DNA of 64,000 bases from Peribacillus simplex (GTDB taxonomy: Bacteria; Bacillota; Bacilli; Bacillales; DSM-1321). This document shows positions 52,710 through 62,042 of the stretch, in pieces. Under the pieces are notes generated by a model, which saw only the letters and a program-made list of their open reading frames with translations, was not told the DNA's origin and did not search any database. Each line of letters begins with the position of its first letter. Within the stretch, counting starts at the first letter, position 1. Where the stretch lies: positions 372,001 to 436,000 of the forward strand of contig NZ_FTMX01000001.1 in assembly GCF_900156045.1 (NCBI RefSeq). Reading direction: 5' to 3'. Position numbers and translations under genes: made by a program.

Positions 52710-52734
52710 GTTTATAATAATAGGGAAGGGGTAA
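52710..52734 (+). promoter_or_regulatory. Sigma-B promoter candidate for ytxGHJ
   Basis: GTTTAT (52710-52715), 13 bases, GGGTAA (52729-52734). The sigma-B consensus is GTTTAA-N12-15-GGGTAT, so each hexamer matches five of six. In B. subtilis this operon belongs to the general stress regulon. It lies 51 bases before the ytxG start. Confidence 0.7.
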
Positions 52735-52784
52735 TTAATATCTAACAGCTATTAAATAAGTCGATTTTTTTCGGAGGTGTTCCA

Positions 52785-53294
52785 ATGGAGATTATTTTAT
52801 ACGTAAGTGCTGCTGTTGCAGCGATAGCTTTTTTGGTACTTGTTATTTTTCTAACAAAAGTACTGACATCACTTCAAACTACCCTGGACAGTGTGGCCCG
52901 GACGCTGACAGGACTAGAGAGCCAAATGCAGGGCATAACGCTCGAAACTACTCAGTTATTACATAAAACGAATACGTTGGCTGAAGATTTGCAGCAAAAG
53001 TCGGAAAACCTGAATACGGTGGTGGATGCCGTGAAGGATGTAGGCACATCCATCTCTAGCTTTAATTCTTCGATCCAAAAGGTTTCCCATAAAGTGCAGG
53101 CTGAGATTGATAATAATCAAGAACGAATCTCACAAATTGTACAATGGAGCAATGTAGCCATGGAGATCAGGGACAAGTGGAAGGCCAGAAGCAAACAGGC
53201 TGCCCCGACCCCGACTGAAAGGGCGGAGTTAGAAAGGGAAGCGCTTGAAACAGATAACCTGCCTAAAAAAAGGTTTTTACGTTCTAGATCTTAA
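52785..53294 (+). CDS. ytxG: YtxG, DUF948 general stress protein
   Basis: 169 residues. One N-terminal membrane helix (LYVSAAVAAIAFLVLVIFL) is followed by a long amphipathic coiled coil: LQTTLDSVARTLTGLESQMQ onward to residue 120. The basic tail ends KKRFLRSRS. Function unknown; stress-induced in B. subtilis. GGAGGTG precedes ATG 52785. First gene of ytxG-ytxH-ytxJ. Confidence 0.92.
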   Translation: MEIILYVSAAVAAIAFLVLVIFLTKVLTSLQTTLDSVARTLTGLESQMQGITLETTQLLHKTNTLAEDLQQKSENLNTVVDAVKDVGTSISSFNSSIQKVSHKVQAEIDNNQERISQIVQWSNVAMEIRDKWKARSKQAAPTPTERAELEREALETDNLPKKRFLRSRS

Positions 53295-53342
53295 AATCTA
53301 GTTAAATAAAAAATGAACTGAAAATTGAAAGGGGAATGTATT

Positions 53343-53915
53343 ATGACTCAAAAAGAATTTGCGGCAAAGGACTATCAGAAATCTTATGAGGACGAACGCG
53401 ACTCGATCAATTCGAAGGACTTTATGATTGGCGCCTTGATCGGCGGCATGATCGGAGCGGCAACAGCTTTGTTCATGGCTCCGAAAACAGGCAAGGAATT
53501 AAGGAATGACTTCAATGAACAAGCTAGAAACATTTCAGAGAAAACAGAAAGATTAAGACAAACGGCGATGGAAAAAGGGACAGTCCTTGCTGATACTGCA
53601 AAAGAAAAAACAAGTTCCGTCACGGAAATCGTTTCCAATAAATCTTCAAATATCGTCAATAAAGTGAAAAGCCTAAAAACGGGTAAAGAAAACGGGGACG
53701 CGGCTGATGATACGACGAATTCCAGCAATAAGGATATAGATGTAACCGGAACTTCCGATTCTCCTATCGTATCCGTCGAAACGAACTTTGCTAGCGGCAA
53801 TGGCTCGGAAAATAATCCTGCAGATCCTGCAAGCGGAAACAAGAATGCGGCAAAATTAAAACTTGATGAAGCGAAAAAGGCATTTGATGAAACAGAGAAT
53901 AAACTAATGAAATAA
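53343..53915 (+). CDS. ytxH: YtxH-family general stress protein
   Basis: 190 residues. A glycine-zipper membrane segment (FMIGALIGGMIGAATALFMAPKTGKELR, seen in part as IGALIGGMIGAATALFMA) is followed by a helical charged region and a long Asn/Ser-rich low-complexity stretch. The MAPKSGKE-like motif right after the helix is the hallmark of YtxH. AAAGGGGAA sets ATG 53343. The low-complexity tail (about 100-165) looks longer than in B. subtilis. Confidence 0.9.
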   Translation: MTQKEFAAKDYQKSYEDERDSINSKDFMIGALIGGMIGAATALFMAPKTGKELRNDFNEQARNISEKTERLRQTAMEKGTVLADTAKEKTSSVTEIVSNKSSNIVNKVKSLKTGKENGDAADDTTNSSNKDIDVTGTSDSPIVSVETNFASGNGSENNPADPASGNKNAAKLKLDEAKKAFDETENKLMK

Positions 53916-53966
53916 ACTCCTTGGATTCCTTTAATGGGGATGAAGAGGCATAAAGGGACGAAGAAT

Positions 53967-54003
53967 AAGGCGGTGAGTGCTTCGATGGCTTCATCGCCTT
54001 TTT
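53967..54003 (+). terminator. Hairpin between ytxH and ytxJ
   Basis: AAGGCGGTGA (53967-53976) pairs with TCATCGCCTT (53991-54000) with one G-T pair, followed by TTT. It lies inside the operon, so it may reduce ytxJ expression by partial termination or protect the ytxGH message. Confidence 0.7.
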
Positions 54004-54043
54004 GATGGTAAAATTTATATGGACAAGGAAAGGAGAATGTTTT

Positions 54044-54370
54044 ATGGTCATGAGCAAAATCGAAACAGAAGAACAATTCAATGAGCTTCTAAAAGAGGAT
54101 ACATTCCTGCTTTTCAAGCATAGTGTAACATGCCCGGTCAGTGCTGAAGCATTTGAACAATATGAGAGGTACATCTTGGAAAACGAACAACTTAAAACGG
54201 CCTATTTAGCTGTTCAGGAAGCTCGTCCACTATCTAATTTTGTGGCAGAAACATTTGATGTCAAACATCAATCACCTCAGGCCATCCTTTTTAAAAGTGG
54301 GAAACCTGCCTGGAATGAATCTCATTGGCGGATTACATATGAATCATTGAGCAAGGCCATTACTGAATGA
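54044..54370 (+). CDS. ytxJ: YtxJ/BrxC, monothiol bacilliredoxin
   Basis: 108 residues. Thioredoxin fold with the single-cysteine motif HSVTCPVSAEAFEQY near 28-42 (one Cys followed by PVS), and KHQSPQAILFKSGKPAWNESH with cis-Pro. It removes bacillithiol from, or reduces, cytoplasmic proteins after oxidative stress. ATG 54044 is preceded by AGGAG at 9 bases; ATG 54050 is a less likely alternative. Confidence 0.9.
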   Translation: MVMSKIETEEQFNELLKEDTFLLFKHSVTCPVSAEAFEQYERYILENEQLKTAYLAVQEARPLSNFVAETFDVKHQSPQAILFKSGKPAWNESHWRITYESLSKAITE

Positions 54371-54376
54371 ATGACG

Positions 54377-54412
54377 AAGGCCGGATCCCTTTAGTAAGGG
54401 GTCCGGCCTTTT
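54377..54412 (+). terminator. Terminator after ytxJ
   Basis: AAGGCCGGATCCC (54377-54389) pairs with GGGGTCCGGCCTT (54398-54410), followed by TTATT. Confidence 0.93.
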
Positions 54413-54868
54413 ATTGTGGCCATGGGAATTTTAAACGGACTCCAGGGGAAACCTTTTCTTTAAAGGTCCTTTTTTTCATGTAGCTCCAGGCAAGTGGCAG
54501 ACGGTTTGATCATGATCCAATGCTCTTTGAGATAAATATCAATTAAATTATAGCTTTCTTGTTCTATTTCCAATATAATTCCTACAATGGATTGTTCAAA
54601 TATTCAGTCTAAATCCTTTTTCCTGCATGTGTGACACCTGATTTTATGCATTCATAACTTTAATGCTTAAAAGCGTTTAATTATTAAAGAAAAATATAGT
54701 GACATTTATGGGCACTTCATTTATAATTGATTTAATCATACATGAAATATTCTAAATTTTTCATTGATAATACAATCGGGGTGGATGTTCGAGGATCCAG
54801 ATGGGATTTTTTTAGGTTAAGTCCGCTGAACCGATTTCTATTTTAAAAAACGAAGGGATGGATATGTA
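54413..54868. other. Long upstream region of aroA
   Basis: No coding sequence is supported. A short hairpin (ACCTTT/AAAGGT near 54450-54466 followed by CC and seven Ts) looks like a second, weak terminator. The rest is AT-rich and presumably holds the aroA promoter; no T-box or riboswitch motif is recognised. Confidence 0.4.
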
Positions 54869-55945
54869 ATGAGCAACAAAGAGCTTGATGGACTTCGTAA
54901 TCAACTGGATGATGTGAACCTTCAGTTATTACATCTTATTAATCAACGTGCTGAACTTGTACAGGAAATTGGTCGCGTTAAAGAAAAACAAGGTGTAAAC
55001 CGTTACGATCCGGTCCGTGAAAGAACTATGCTGGATCTTATCGAAGCCAATAATCAAGGACCGCTTGATCTTGGTTCGATTAAACATATTTTCAAAGAAA
55101 TCTTTAAATTGGGCTTGGAGCTGCAAAAAGATGATCAGAAGAAAACGCTTCTTGTATCAAGAAAACAAAAGGCTGAAGACACGATCATCGACATTAAGGG
55201 TGAATTGGTAGGTAACGGGATCCCTAGCTTCGTTTTCGGACCATGTGCCGTTGAATCTTATGAACAGACAGCTGCGGTGGCGGAAGTCATTAAAGCTAAA
55301 GGTCTGAAATTGATGCGCGGCGGTGCATTTAAGCCACGTACATCTCCATATGACTTCCAAGGGCTTGGTTTGGAAGGGTTACAAATACTTAAACGTGTTG
55401 CTGATGAATACGGCTTGGCTGTCATCAGTGAAATCGTGAGTGCCAACGATATTGAAGCGGCGATCGATCATATCGATGTCATCCAAATCGGGGCGCGCAA
55501 CATGCAAAACTTCGACTTGCTAAAAGCGGCAGGTGCTGTAAATAAACCAGTTCTTTTAAAGCGCGGACTGGCTGCAACGATTGAAGAGTTCATTCATGCA
55601 GCGGAATACATCATGTCGCAGGGCAATGGCAACATCATCCTTTGTGAACGCGGTATCCGCACTTACGAAAAAGCAACAAGGAATACGCTTGATATCTCTG
55701 CTGTACCGATTTTAAAACAAGAAACTCATTTACCGGTCTTGGTTGATGTAACGCATTCAACTGGACGTCGCGACCTTCTGCTTCCTACGGCTAAAGCGGC
55801 TCTTGCAATCGGTGCTGACGGAGTTATGGCTGAAGTGCATCCAGATCCTTCCGTTGCTTTATCGGATTCTGCACAGCAAATGGACTTCAAACAATTTGAT
55901 GAATTCTACGATGAAATTAAACGTTTGAACTGGGTAACTGTATAA
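54869..55945 (+). CDS. aroA: Bifunctional chorismate mutase / DAHP synthase
   Basis: 358 residues. Residues 1-85 are an AroQ-type chorismate mutase ([35 protein letters not shown]). The rest is a type I-beta DAHP synthase joining phosphoenolpyruvate and erythrose 4-phosphate: [47 protein letters not shown] and [16 protein letters not shown]. In Bacillus the mutase domain mediates feedback inhibition by chorismate and prephenate. AAGGGATGG lies before ATG 54869. Strong terminator downstream. Confidence 0.96.
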   Translation: MSNKELDGLRNQLDDVNLQLLHLINQRAELVQEIGRVKEKQGVNRYDPVRERTMLDLIEANNQGPLDLGSIKHIFKEIFKLGLELQKDDQKKTLLVSRKQKAEDTIIDIKGELVGNGIPSFVFGPCAVESYEQTAAVAEVIKAKGLKLMRGGAFKPRTSPYDFQGLGLEGLQILKRVADEYGLAVISEIVSANDIEAAIDHIDVIQIGARNMQNFDLLKAAGAVNKPVLLKRGLAATIEEFIHAAEYIMSQGNGNIILCERGIRTYEKATRNTLDISAVPILKQETHLPVLVDVTHSTGRRDLLLPTAKAALAIGADGVMAEVHPDPSVALSDSAQQMDFKQFDEFYDEIKRLNWVTV

Positions 55946-55976
55946 GCCAAGAAAGTCTTTATATGATCTACTTACG

Positions 55977-56006
55977 GCCCTTACCAACTTGGCAAGGGCT
56001 TTTTTT
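55977..56006 (+). terminator. Terminator after aroA
   Basis: GCCCTTACC pairs with TGGCAAGGGC around a short loop, followed by TTTTTTT. Confidence 0.92.
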
Positions 56007-56255
56007 AATGGTAAAATACTAGTTTTTGCAGAAAAACCTTCGAAATAAGCACTATTGGATTGCAGGAAAGATTCTACTATCGTATGATAAATAACAAGAA
56101 TGAGAACTGTTCGGAAGATTGAGTCATACATAAAGTGATATCTATGTGAATTTTATACTTGAATAGGGTATTGAATATTTGACTGAGAAGAGAGTAGGAC
56201 TGCATTTTTGTTAGGCAGATCGTTCCTAAAATAATCTTCCTTATAGAGAAAAACG

Positions 56256-56294
56256 CATAAAAGATTTTTTTCCGAAATAATTCGGGCTTTTATG
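56256..56294 (+). promoter_or_regulatory. Bipartite hairpin in the ccpA leader
   Basis: An outer stem CATAAAAG (56256-56263) with CTTTTATG (56287-56294) encloses a T-rich bulge and an inner CCGAA/TTCGG stem with loop ATAA. It ends 18 bases before the ccpA ribosome binding site. It could tune ccpA translation or mRNA stability, or be a promoter-proximal attenuator. The remainder of 55946-56325 is AT-rich promoter region. Confidence 0.45.
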
Positions 56295-56325
56295 GGGAAA
56301 ATGAAAGAAATGGAGGAATGGATGA

Positions 56326-57330
56326 ATGAATAATATAACCATTTATGATGTGGCGCGTGAGGCGAATGTTTCCATGGCCACCGTTTCCCGTGTAGTTAAC
56401 GGGAATCCAAATGTAAAGCCTGCAACAAGGAAGAAAGTTTCCGATGTGATTGAGAAGTTAGGGTACCGTCCCAATGCAGTGGCAAGGGGACTTGCCTCAA
56501 AGAAAACGACTACAGTCGGGGTCATCATCCCGGATATCTCGAGCATCTTTTTTGCCGAATTGGCACGGGGCATCGAAGATATAGCCACGATGTATAAATA
56601 CAATATCATTCTAAGCAGTTCTGATGAGAATATAGATAAGGAATTCCATTTGCTGAATACGATGCTTGGAAAACAAGTGGATGGTATCGTGTTCATGGGC
56701 GGCAACATTTCTGATGAGCATGTCAAAGAGTTTAAGAATTCACCGGTTCCAATCGTTTTGGCAGGTTCGGTGGATGAAAGCGGGCAAGTTCCATCGGTTA
56801 ATATTGATTATGAGGCGGCGGCATTCGACGCAGTGACATTCTTTGCTGAAAAAGGACACAAGCATATCGCTTTTGTAAGCGGAAATCCTTCCGCGCTGAT
56901 TAATGAAATGAAATTGACTGGTTATAAACGAGGATTGAAAGAAGCTGGTCTTTCATTTGATGAAAGATATATTGTTGAAGGTGATTATACATATGATTCA
57001 GGAATTGAATCTTTTGAAAAGTACCTGGAAGTTGAAGACAGACCGACGGCATTCATCGCCGGTGCTGATGAAATGGCGCTTGGAATTGTCCATGCCGCAC
57101 AGGACAAAGGGTATAATGTACCGGAAGACTTTGAAGTGATCAGCTTCGATAACACGAGATTAACATTGATGGTGCGTCCGCAAATCACGACGATCGTCCA
57201 ACCTTTATATGACATTGGTGCGGTTGCGATGAGGCTTCTTACAAAGCTGATGAATAAAGAACAAGTGGAGGAAGGTCTTGAAAAAGTGATCCTGCCGCAT
57301 CGGATTGAAAACCGTCAATCAACGAAATAA
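56326..57330 (+). CDS. ccpA: Catabolite control protein A
   Basis: 334 residues, LacI/GalR family. N-terminal helix-turn-helix and hinge: [20 protein letters not shown], then [20 protein letters not shown]. The effector core has [19 protein letters not shown] and a C-terminal [19 protein letters not shown]. It binds cre sites with HPr-Ser-P as corepressor. A cre candidate in acsA (60249-60262) lies 3 kb away. ATG 56326 is 9 bases after GGAGG. Terminator follows. Confidence 0.97.
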   Translation: MNNITIYDVAREANVSMATVSRVVNGNPNVKPATRKKVSDVIEKLGYRPNAVARGLASKKTTTVGVIIPDISSIFFAELARGIEDIATMYKYNIILSSSDENIDKEFHLLNTMLGKQVDGIVFMGGNISDEHVKEFKNSPVPIVLAGSVDESGQVPSVNIDYEAAAFDAVTFFAEKGHKHIAFVSGNPSALINEMKLTGYKRGLKEAGLSFDERYIVEGDYTYDSGIESFEKYLEVEDRPTAFIAGADEMALGIVHAAQDKGYNVPEDFEVISFDNTRLTLMVRPQITTIVQPLYDIGAVAMRLLTKLMNKEQVEEGLEKVILPHRIENRQSTK

Positions 57331-57338
57331 ACTTGTTT

Positions 57339-57369
57339 GGAGAGTGTCCCGGGGGGCACTCTCTTTTTG
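57339..57369 (+). terminator. Terminator after ccpA
   Basis: AGAGTGTCCC (57341-57350) pairs with GGGGCACTCT (57353-57362), one G-T pair, followed by CTTTTTG. Confidence 0.88.
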
Positions 57370-57384
57370 TTTCCCACCCGAACA

Positions 57385-57413
57385 AAAAAGATCGTTTTTC
57401 AACGATCTTTTGG
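57385..57413 (-). terminator. Terminator of the acuABC operon
   Basis: On the minus strand AAAAGATCGTT pairs with AACGATCTTTT (57401-57411 with 57387-57397) around four bases, then TTG. It starts 7 bases after the acuC stop. Confidence 0.85.
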
Positions 57414-57419
57414 TTAACT

Positions 57420-58595
57420 TTATTCATTGCTTTTCGACGTTTGCTTGGAGGACCTGATGGGATAAAGGACCTTTTCAAGCGTCAGGGCATTCTTCTCGGT
57501 AATTTCAGGCTTCCTCGGAATGGGTTCGTATATATCCTCCATGTCATCCCATTCATCCGGCAGGGTAACAGGGGACTCAGGCTGCCAGCAATCGAGCCAT
57601 TCCTTTGATAGGGGACCCGATATATCATTGTTCGTCATTTCGAGCCAGACCCTCGCCCAAGCCCTCGGGACGACGCGCCATATATCATATCCGCCGCCGC
57701 CTACTGCAATCCACCGTCCTTCGCAAAACTTATGGGCCATTTCGTGGGCCAACTTTGGTATTTCCCTATAAATCTTCATGGTGGCAGATAAATGCGTGAG
57801 CGGATCGTAATAATGGGAATCGGCCCCGTTTTGCGTTAATATGACATCCGGTTTGAAGAATTCAATGACCTCTTTAAAGGAAGCCCTATAGCATTCGAGC
57901 CAGGATTCATCTTCAGTGAACGCATCGACCGGGATGTTGAATGAATAGCCGTAGCCTTTTCCCTGGCCCCGCTCGTTAATATTGCCGGTGCCGGGAAATA
58001 AGTAGCGCCCCGTTTCATGAATGGATAGGGTGCATACATCGGGATCATCATAAAATGACCATTGGACTCCGTCACCATGATGTGCATCGGTATCGACATA
58101 CAAGACACGTGCCCCATATTTTTTTTGCAGGTATTTGATCGCGACCGAACTATCATTATAAATGCAAAAGCCTGAGGCTTTCCCGCGGAAACCGTGATGC
58201 AGGCCCCCGCCAAGATTAAGTGCGTGCAGGGACTGACCGGTCATGACGGCATCCACAGCCGTCAAGGTACCGCCTACAAGCATGGCACTCGCTTCGTGCA
58301 TATTGGGGAAGATGGGGGTATCCTCTGTTCCCAGCCCATAATTTACTGCCTTTTCAGGGGGGAGCTTTCCCTGGCCCGCCAATTTGACAGCGTTTACATA
58401 ATGGTGATCATGGATCAGTTCCAATTCTGCATCGGTAGCCATTCTGGGCTTGATAATTTGATCATCATTGATGGCATGGTGTTTTTTTAATAAATCAAGC
58501 GTGAGTTTAAGCCGTTTTTGATTGAATGGATGTTCATCGTTGAATTTGTAGGTAAGGAGTTCATCCGAATAGACGAAAAGGGATGTATCATTCAT
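57420..58595 (-). CDS. acuC: AcuC, class I histone-deacetylase-family protein deacetylase
   Basis: 391 residues. Zinc deacetylase: NLGGGLHHGFRGKASGFCIYND near 128 (catalytic His-His, seen in part), VLYVDTDAHHGDGVQ near 164 (Asp and His ligands), and LTQNGADSHYYDPLTHL near 245 (Asp ligand). It removes the acetyl group from AcsA and so reactivates it. Its start overlaps the acuB stop by 8 bases. The order acuA-acuB-acuC on the minus strand is as in B. subtilis. Confidence 0.95.
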   Translation of the reverse strand: MNDTSLFVYSDELLTYKFNDEHPFNQKRLKLTLDLLKKHHAINDDQIIKPRMATDAELELIHDHHYVNAVKLAGQGKLPPEKAVNYGLGTEDTPIFPNMHEASAMLVGGTLTAVDAVMTGQSLHALNLGGGLHHGFRGKASGFCIYNDSSVAIKYLQKKYGARVLYVDTDAHHGDGVQWSFYDDPDVCTLSIHETGRYLFPGTGNINERGQGKGYGYSFNIPVDAFTEDESWLECYRASFKEVIEFFKPDVILTQNGADSHYYDPLTHLSATMKIYREIPKLAHEMAHKFCEGRWIAVGGGGYDIWRVVPRAWARVWLEMTNNDISGPLSKEWLDCWQPESPVTLPDEWDDMEDIYEPIPRKPEITEKNALTLEKVLYPIRSSKQTSKSNE

Positions 58596-59238
58596 GTGAA
58601 ATCCCCGGTAGGCTAGGCCATAAAACGGTATAGCCTTCTTTCTTCAAATCCTCCACCACCATAAATGGATTCATCGTCTGTACACGAATTACAAGAATTT
58701 TATAATCGGTTCCATTTTTTTCAGGATAAACAAGGGTGCTCAGGATATTCGAATTGCGCCTTTTGAAAATATGGGCAATATCATGAAGGGAACCTGCCTT
58801 ATCCGGGATTCTGATTTCGATTTGGGAACCGGGCTGATTGACTCCAGTCAACTCAACGTATGAATGAAGTAAATCGGAACCGGTTATGATGCCCACTAAC
58901 TTCCTTCCCTTTACGATTGGAAGGCAGCTGATATTGTTATCACAAAAAACAGCCCCGATTTCTTCCACGAAATCCAGCGGGTGCCCCGTGATTATTTCCG
59001 TTTTCATGATGCTTGATAATGGTTTTTGTAAATCATTTTTGTATTCTGCGGTACGGAATATAGAAGGGGCAGCATCCCGAATATCACGGTCGCTGACTAA
59101 TCCCACAAGTTGATAGCTGTCATCGACAATGGGTATATGGCGAATTCGCTTCTCCTTGATGATCATGACAGCGCTATGGATTGTATCCGTTGGAGTGAGG
59201 GTGATAATATCCTCATTCATTATTGTTTCTACAATCAT
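58588..59238 (-). CDS. acuB: AcuB, CBS-ACT domain protein
   Basis: 216 residues. Two CBS domains (VETIMNEDIITLTPTDTIHS to RDAAP, and IMKTEIITGHPLDFVEEIGA to LLHSY) are followed by an ACT domain (IEIRIPDKAGSLHDIAHIFK, residues about 140-205). CBS pairs bind adenine nucleotides, and ACT binds amino acids, so AcuB may sense energy status for the acetate system; its role is not proven. ATG 59238 has GGAGGAAGG on the minus strand. It follows acuA by 26 bases. Confidence 0.93.
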   Translation of the reverse strand: MIVETIMNEDIITLTPTDTIHSAVMIIKEKRIRHIPIVDDSYQLVGLVSDRDIRDAAPSIFRTAEYKNDLQKPLSSIMKTEIITGHPLDFVEEIGAVFCDNNISCLPIVKGRKLVGIITGSDLLHSYVELTGVNQPGSQIEIRIPDKAGSLHDIAHIFKRRNSNILSTLVYPEKNGTDYKILVIRVQTMNPFMVVEDLKKEGYTVLWPSLPGISHE

Positions 59239-59264
59239 TTTCCTTCCTCCTCTTCCTCGCCTCT

Positions 59265-59897
59265 TTAATACATAAACCGATTCATAAAACGCAATTGGTC
59301 GAACTTCTGGATGGATTCCGGCGGGACTTTTTTGCCGATACGGGCCATCAGGCAATTGGCCGGGTGGGAACTGATTTCTGGATCATCTGTTGCAAAGTAG
59401 ACCAAGCCACCCGCACTCATCATTTTTTCCATGACCTTGCGATAGTCCCAAATATTCAGACCTGTCCCTTTCAAATCCCAATGCCAATAGTATTCAGTGG
59501 TGATGATGATGAAGTCTTCAACCGAATCGTCTTCCATGGAAAGGCGGATCAGGTTCTTCCCGACGGAGGCACCCCGGTATTTAGGGATGACCTCGATTGC
59601 ACCAAGCTCAATCAGGTCCTCCATCTTAATTTCCGACCAGCGCTCCAAGGGATCGGGATATAAGTATGTTACATAACCCACAATCGTTTCATTTTCACGG
59701 GCGATAAAGATCCTGCCCTCAGGTAAGTCTGCGATCTCTATTAACGCTTTATGCTGCAAAGCAGGCGGGCGGAAGGCGACCAAGTCTTCGTGAAACTCAT
59801 AAGCGGACATTTTTTCGCCGCTTAACGGCCCCTCGATGATGAGCGTCCCGCTTAATGTCTGCAGTTCCTTAGTATAAAAGGTCTTATTATATTCCAT
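59265..59897 (-). CDS. acuA: AcuA, protein acetyltransferase acting on AcsA
   Basis: 210 residues, the B. subtilis length. GNAT fold: RIFIARENETIVGYVTYLY near 73, LGAIEVIPKYRGASVGKNLI near 108 with the acetyl-CoA loop (YRGASVGKNL). It acetylates the active-site lysine of AcsA and switches it off. ATG 59897 is behind GGGTGGTGA. The operon is divergent from acsA, sharing 344 bases. Confidence 0.93.
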   Translation of the reverse strand: MEYNKTFYTKELQTLSGTLIIEGPLSGEKMSAYEFHEDLVAFRPPALQHKALIEIADLPEGRIFIARENETIVGYVTYLYPDPLERWSEIKMEDLIELGAIEVIPKYRGASVGKNLIRLSMEDDSVEDFIIITTEYYWHWDLKGTGLNIWDYRKVMEKMMSAGGLVYFATDDPEISSHPANCLMARIGKKVPPESIQKFDQLRFMNRFMY

Positions 59898-60176
59898 TCT
59901 TTCACCACCCTTGTTATGTAGTAATCTCACACTCTAGCATTCCGGAGTATAAGAAGCGTTGCTTTAAAAACTGACCGAATGGAAAGCTTAAATAAATTAT
60001 ACATAAAAACAAGGGGCATAATTTAGAAAGTTCAACACATATATGAATCTTTTGTTACAGTGCTTCTTCTTTTCCAGCCATCAACATGAATTCACCTTAA
60101 CTATAGCATACTTGTAATTTTCAAAATTCAGCAAGCTGGATTTTCCCTAATATGGAAGTGCACAATATTTTAAAAA

Positions 60177-60205
60177 TTGAGAAAATTGTCTTCTTATACT
60201 ATAAT
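60177..60205 (+). promoter_or_regulatory. acsA sigma-A promoter
   Basis: TTGAGA (60177-60182), 17 bases, TATAAT (60200-60205). Transcription would start near 60212, giving a 30-base leader. The acuA promoter must lie in 59898-60170 on the other strand; I could not fix it. Confidence 0.75.
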
Positions 60206-60241
60206 AAAAATATAGAGCCGAATGAAGGGGGAGTTTGTCGT

Positions 60242-61960
60242 ATGAATGTGAAAGCGTTACCAGTAGTGGAAGGTAATTTTAATTTAAAGAATTATGATGA
60301 AAAATACAAGAAGTTTGACTGGTCTGAGACGGAAAAGGAATTCACCTGGTCTGAAACCGGTAAAGTGAATCTTGCATATGAAGCAATTGACCGCCATGTC
60401 GAAACATATAAAAAGAATAAAGTGGCCCTTTATTACAAAGACGATACAAGAAATGAAAAGTATACATTCAAGGAAATGAAAGATTATACGAATCAAGCGG
60501 CCAATGTGTTCAGGAACATTGCCAATGTGGAAAAAGGTGATCGTGTTTTCATCTTCATGCCTCGCTCCCCGGAGCTTTATTTTGCATTGTTGGGTGCGAT
60601 TAAAACGGGAGCGGTCGTAGGGCCGTTGTTCGAAGCCTTCATGGAAGGTGCAATAAGGGATCGTCTTGAAGATAGTGAGGCAAGTGTGATTGTGACGACA
60701 CCTGAACTTTTGCCGCGCGTCCCAGTGGATGAGCTACCTCATTTAAAGCATATTTTCTTGGTGGGGGAAAATATAAAAGAAGAAGGGAAGTACCATCACT
60801 TCAATAAAAAATTAAAAGAAGCCGACAAAAGATTCGAAATTGAATGGGTGGATCGTAATGACGGTCTGATTCTTCACTATACCTCCGGTTCCACAGGTAA
60901 ACCAAAAGGAGTGCTTCACGTTCATAATGCGATGATCCAGCATTATCAAACGGCAAGATGGGTCCTTGATTTGCAGGATGAGGACGTGTATTGGTGCACA
61001 GCGGATCCTGGATGGGTGACAGGGACGTCTTACGGGATCTTTGGACCTTGGCTGACAGGGACCTCGAATGTCATTGTAGGGGGGCGGTTCAAGCCTGAAT
61101 CCTGGTACAAGACCTTGGAAGACTTTGGTGTCACGGTATGGTATAGTGCCCCGACGGCCTTCAGGATGCTGATGGGCGCAGGTGACGAAATCGTTAAGCG
61201 GTTCGATTTAAGCACTCTCCGCCATATTTTAAGTGTCGGTGAACCGTTGAACCCGGAAGTGGTTCGCTGGGGAATGAAGGTGTTCAATCACCGTATCCAT
61301 GATACATGGTGGATGACGGAGACCGGGGCTCAGGTCATCTGCAATTATCCTTGCCTGGAAATCAAACCTGGTTCGATGGGCAAACCGATTCCTGGGGTGA
61401 AGGCGGCAATAGTGGATGATCAAGGCAATGAGCTCCCGCCGCATAGAATGGGGAACCTTGCCATCAAGAAAGGCTGGCCTTCGATGATGAAGACCGTCTG
61501 GAAGAATGAAGCGAAATATGAATCCTACTTTATGCCAGGTGATTGGTATGTTTCTGGAGATTCCGCATATATGGATGAAGATGGTTATTTCTGGTTCCAA
61601 GGACGTGTGGATGATGTCATCATGACGGCAGGGGAGAGAGTCGGTCCTTTCGAAGTGGAAAGCAAGTTGGTCGAGCATCCAGCCGTAGCTGAAGCGGGGG
61701 TCATCGGTAAGCCGGATCCGGTTCGGGGGGAAATTATCAAAGCGTTTATCGCCCTTCGTGACGGATACGATGCAAACGATGAGTTGATTGAGGAAATTCG
61801 TACATTTGTAAAACATGGTCTAGCAGCACATGCGGCACCTCGTGAAATTGAATTCAGGGATAAACTTCCTAAAACAAGAAGCGGTAAAATCATGCGCCGT
61901 GTCCTGAAGGCTTGGGAACTTGATTTGCCAACTGGTGACTTATCATCGATGGAGGATTGA
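60242..61960 (+). CDS. acsA: Acetyl-CoA synthetase
   Basis: 572 residues, same as B. subtilis AcsA. Activates acetate to acetyl-AMP and then acetyl-CoA. ATP motif LHYTSGSTGKPKGVLH near 220, WWMTETGAQVICNYP near 354, GDWYVSGDSAYMDEDGYFW near 437, and the C-terminal PKTRSGKIMRRVLK with Lys549, the residue acetylated by AcuA. AAGGGGGAG sets ATG 60242; codons upstream in the same frame contain the promoter and are not translated. A cre overlaps codons 3-7. Confidence 0.97.
   Translation: MNVKALPVVEGNFNLKNYDEKYKKFDWSETEKEFTWSETGKVNLAYEAIDRHVETYKKNKVALYYKDDTRNEKYTFKEMKDYTNQAANVFRNIANVEKGDRVFIFMPRSPELYFALLGAIKTGAVVGPLFEAFMEGAIRDRLEDSEASVIVTTPELLPRVPVDELPHLKHIFLVGENIKEEGKYHHFNKKLKEADKRFEIEWVDRNDGLILHYTSGSTGKPKGVLHVHNAMIQHYQTARWVLDLQDEDVYWCTADPGWVTGTSYGIFGPWLTGTSNVIVGGRFKPESWYKTLEDFGVTVWYSAPTAFRMLMGAGDEIVKRFDLSTLRHILSVGEPLNPEVVRWGMKVFNHRIHDTWWMTETGAQVICNYPCLEIKPGSMGKPIPGVKAAIVDDQGNELPPHRMGNLAIKKGWPSMMKTVWKNEAKYESYFMPGDWYVSGDSAYMDEDGYFWFQGRVDDVIMTAGERVGPFEVESKLVEHPAVAEAGVIGKPDPVRGEIIKAFIALRDGYDANDELIEEIRTFVKHGLAAHAAPREIEFRDKLPKTRSGKIMRRVLKAWELDLPTGDLSSMED
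60249..60262 (+). promoter_or_regulatory. cre site overlapping the start of acsA
   Basis: TGAAAGCGTTACCA matches the consensus TGWAANCGNTNWCA at all but one position. With a start near 60212 its centre falls near +44, a roadblock position. That agrees with what I remember for B. subtilis acsA. Confidence 0.75.
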
Positions 61961-61990
61961 GAATCTGGTTCATGCTGATTATTGAGAAGG

Positions 61991-62028
61991 AAAAAGGCAT
62001 CCATGGTCACTTTCATGGATGCCTTTTT
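61991..62028. terminator. Bidirectional terminator after acsA
   Basis: AAAAAGGCATCCATG (61991-62005) pairs with CATGGATGCCTTTTT (62014-62028) around 8 bases. Confidence 0.93.
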
Positions 62029-62042
62029 GGGAGATTATATGG

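Noticed and set aside
60152-60241. Upstream extension of AcsA by 30 codons
   Set aside because: It contains the acsA promoter; the protein from ATG 60242 is exactly the B. subtilis length.
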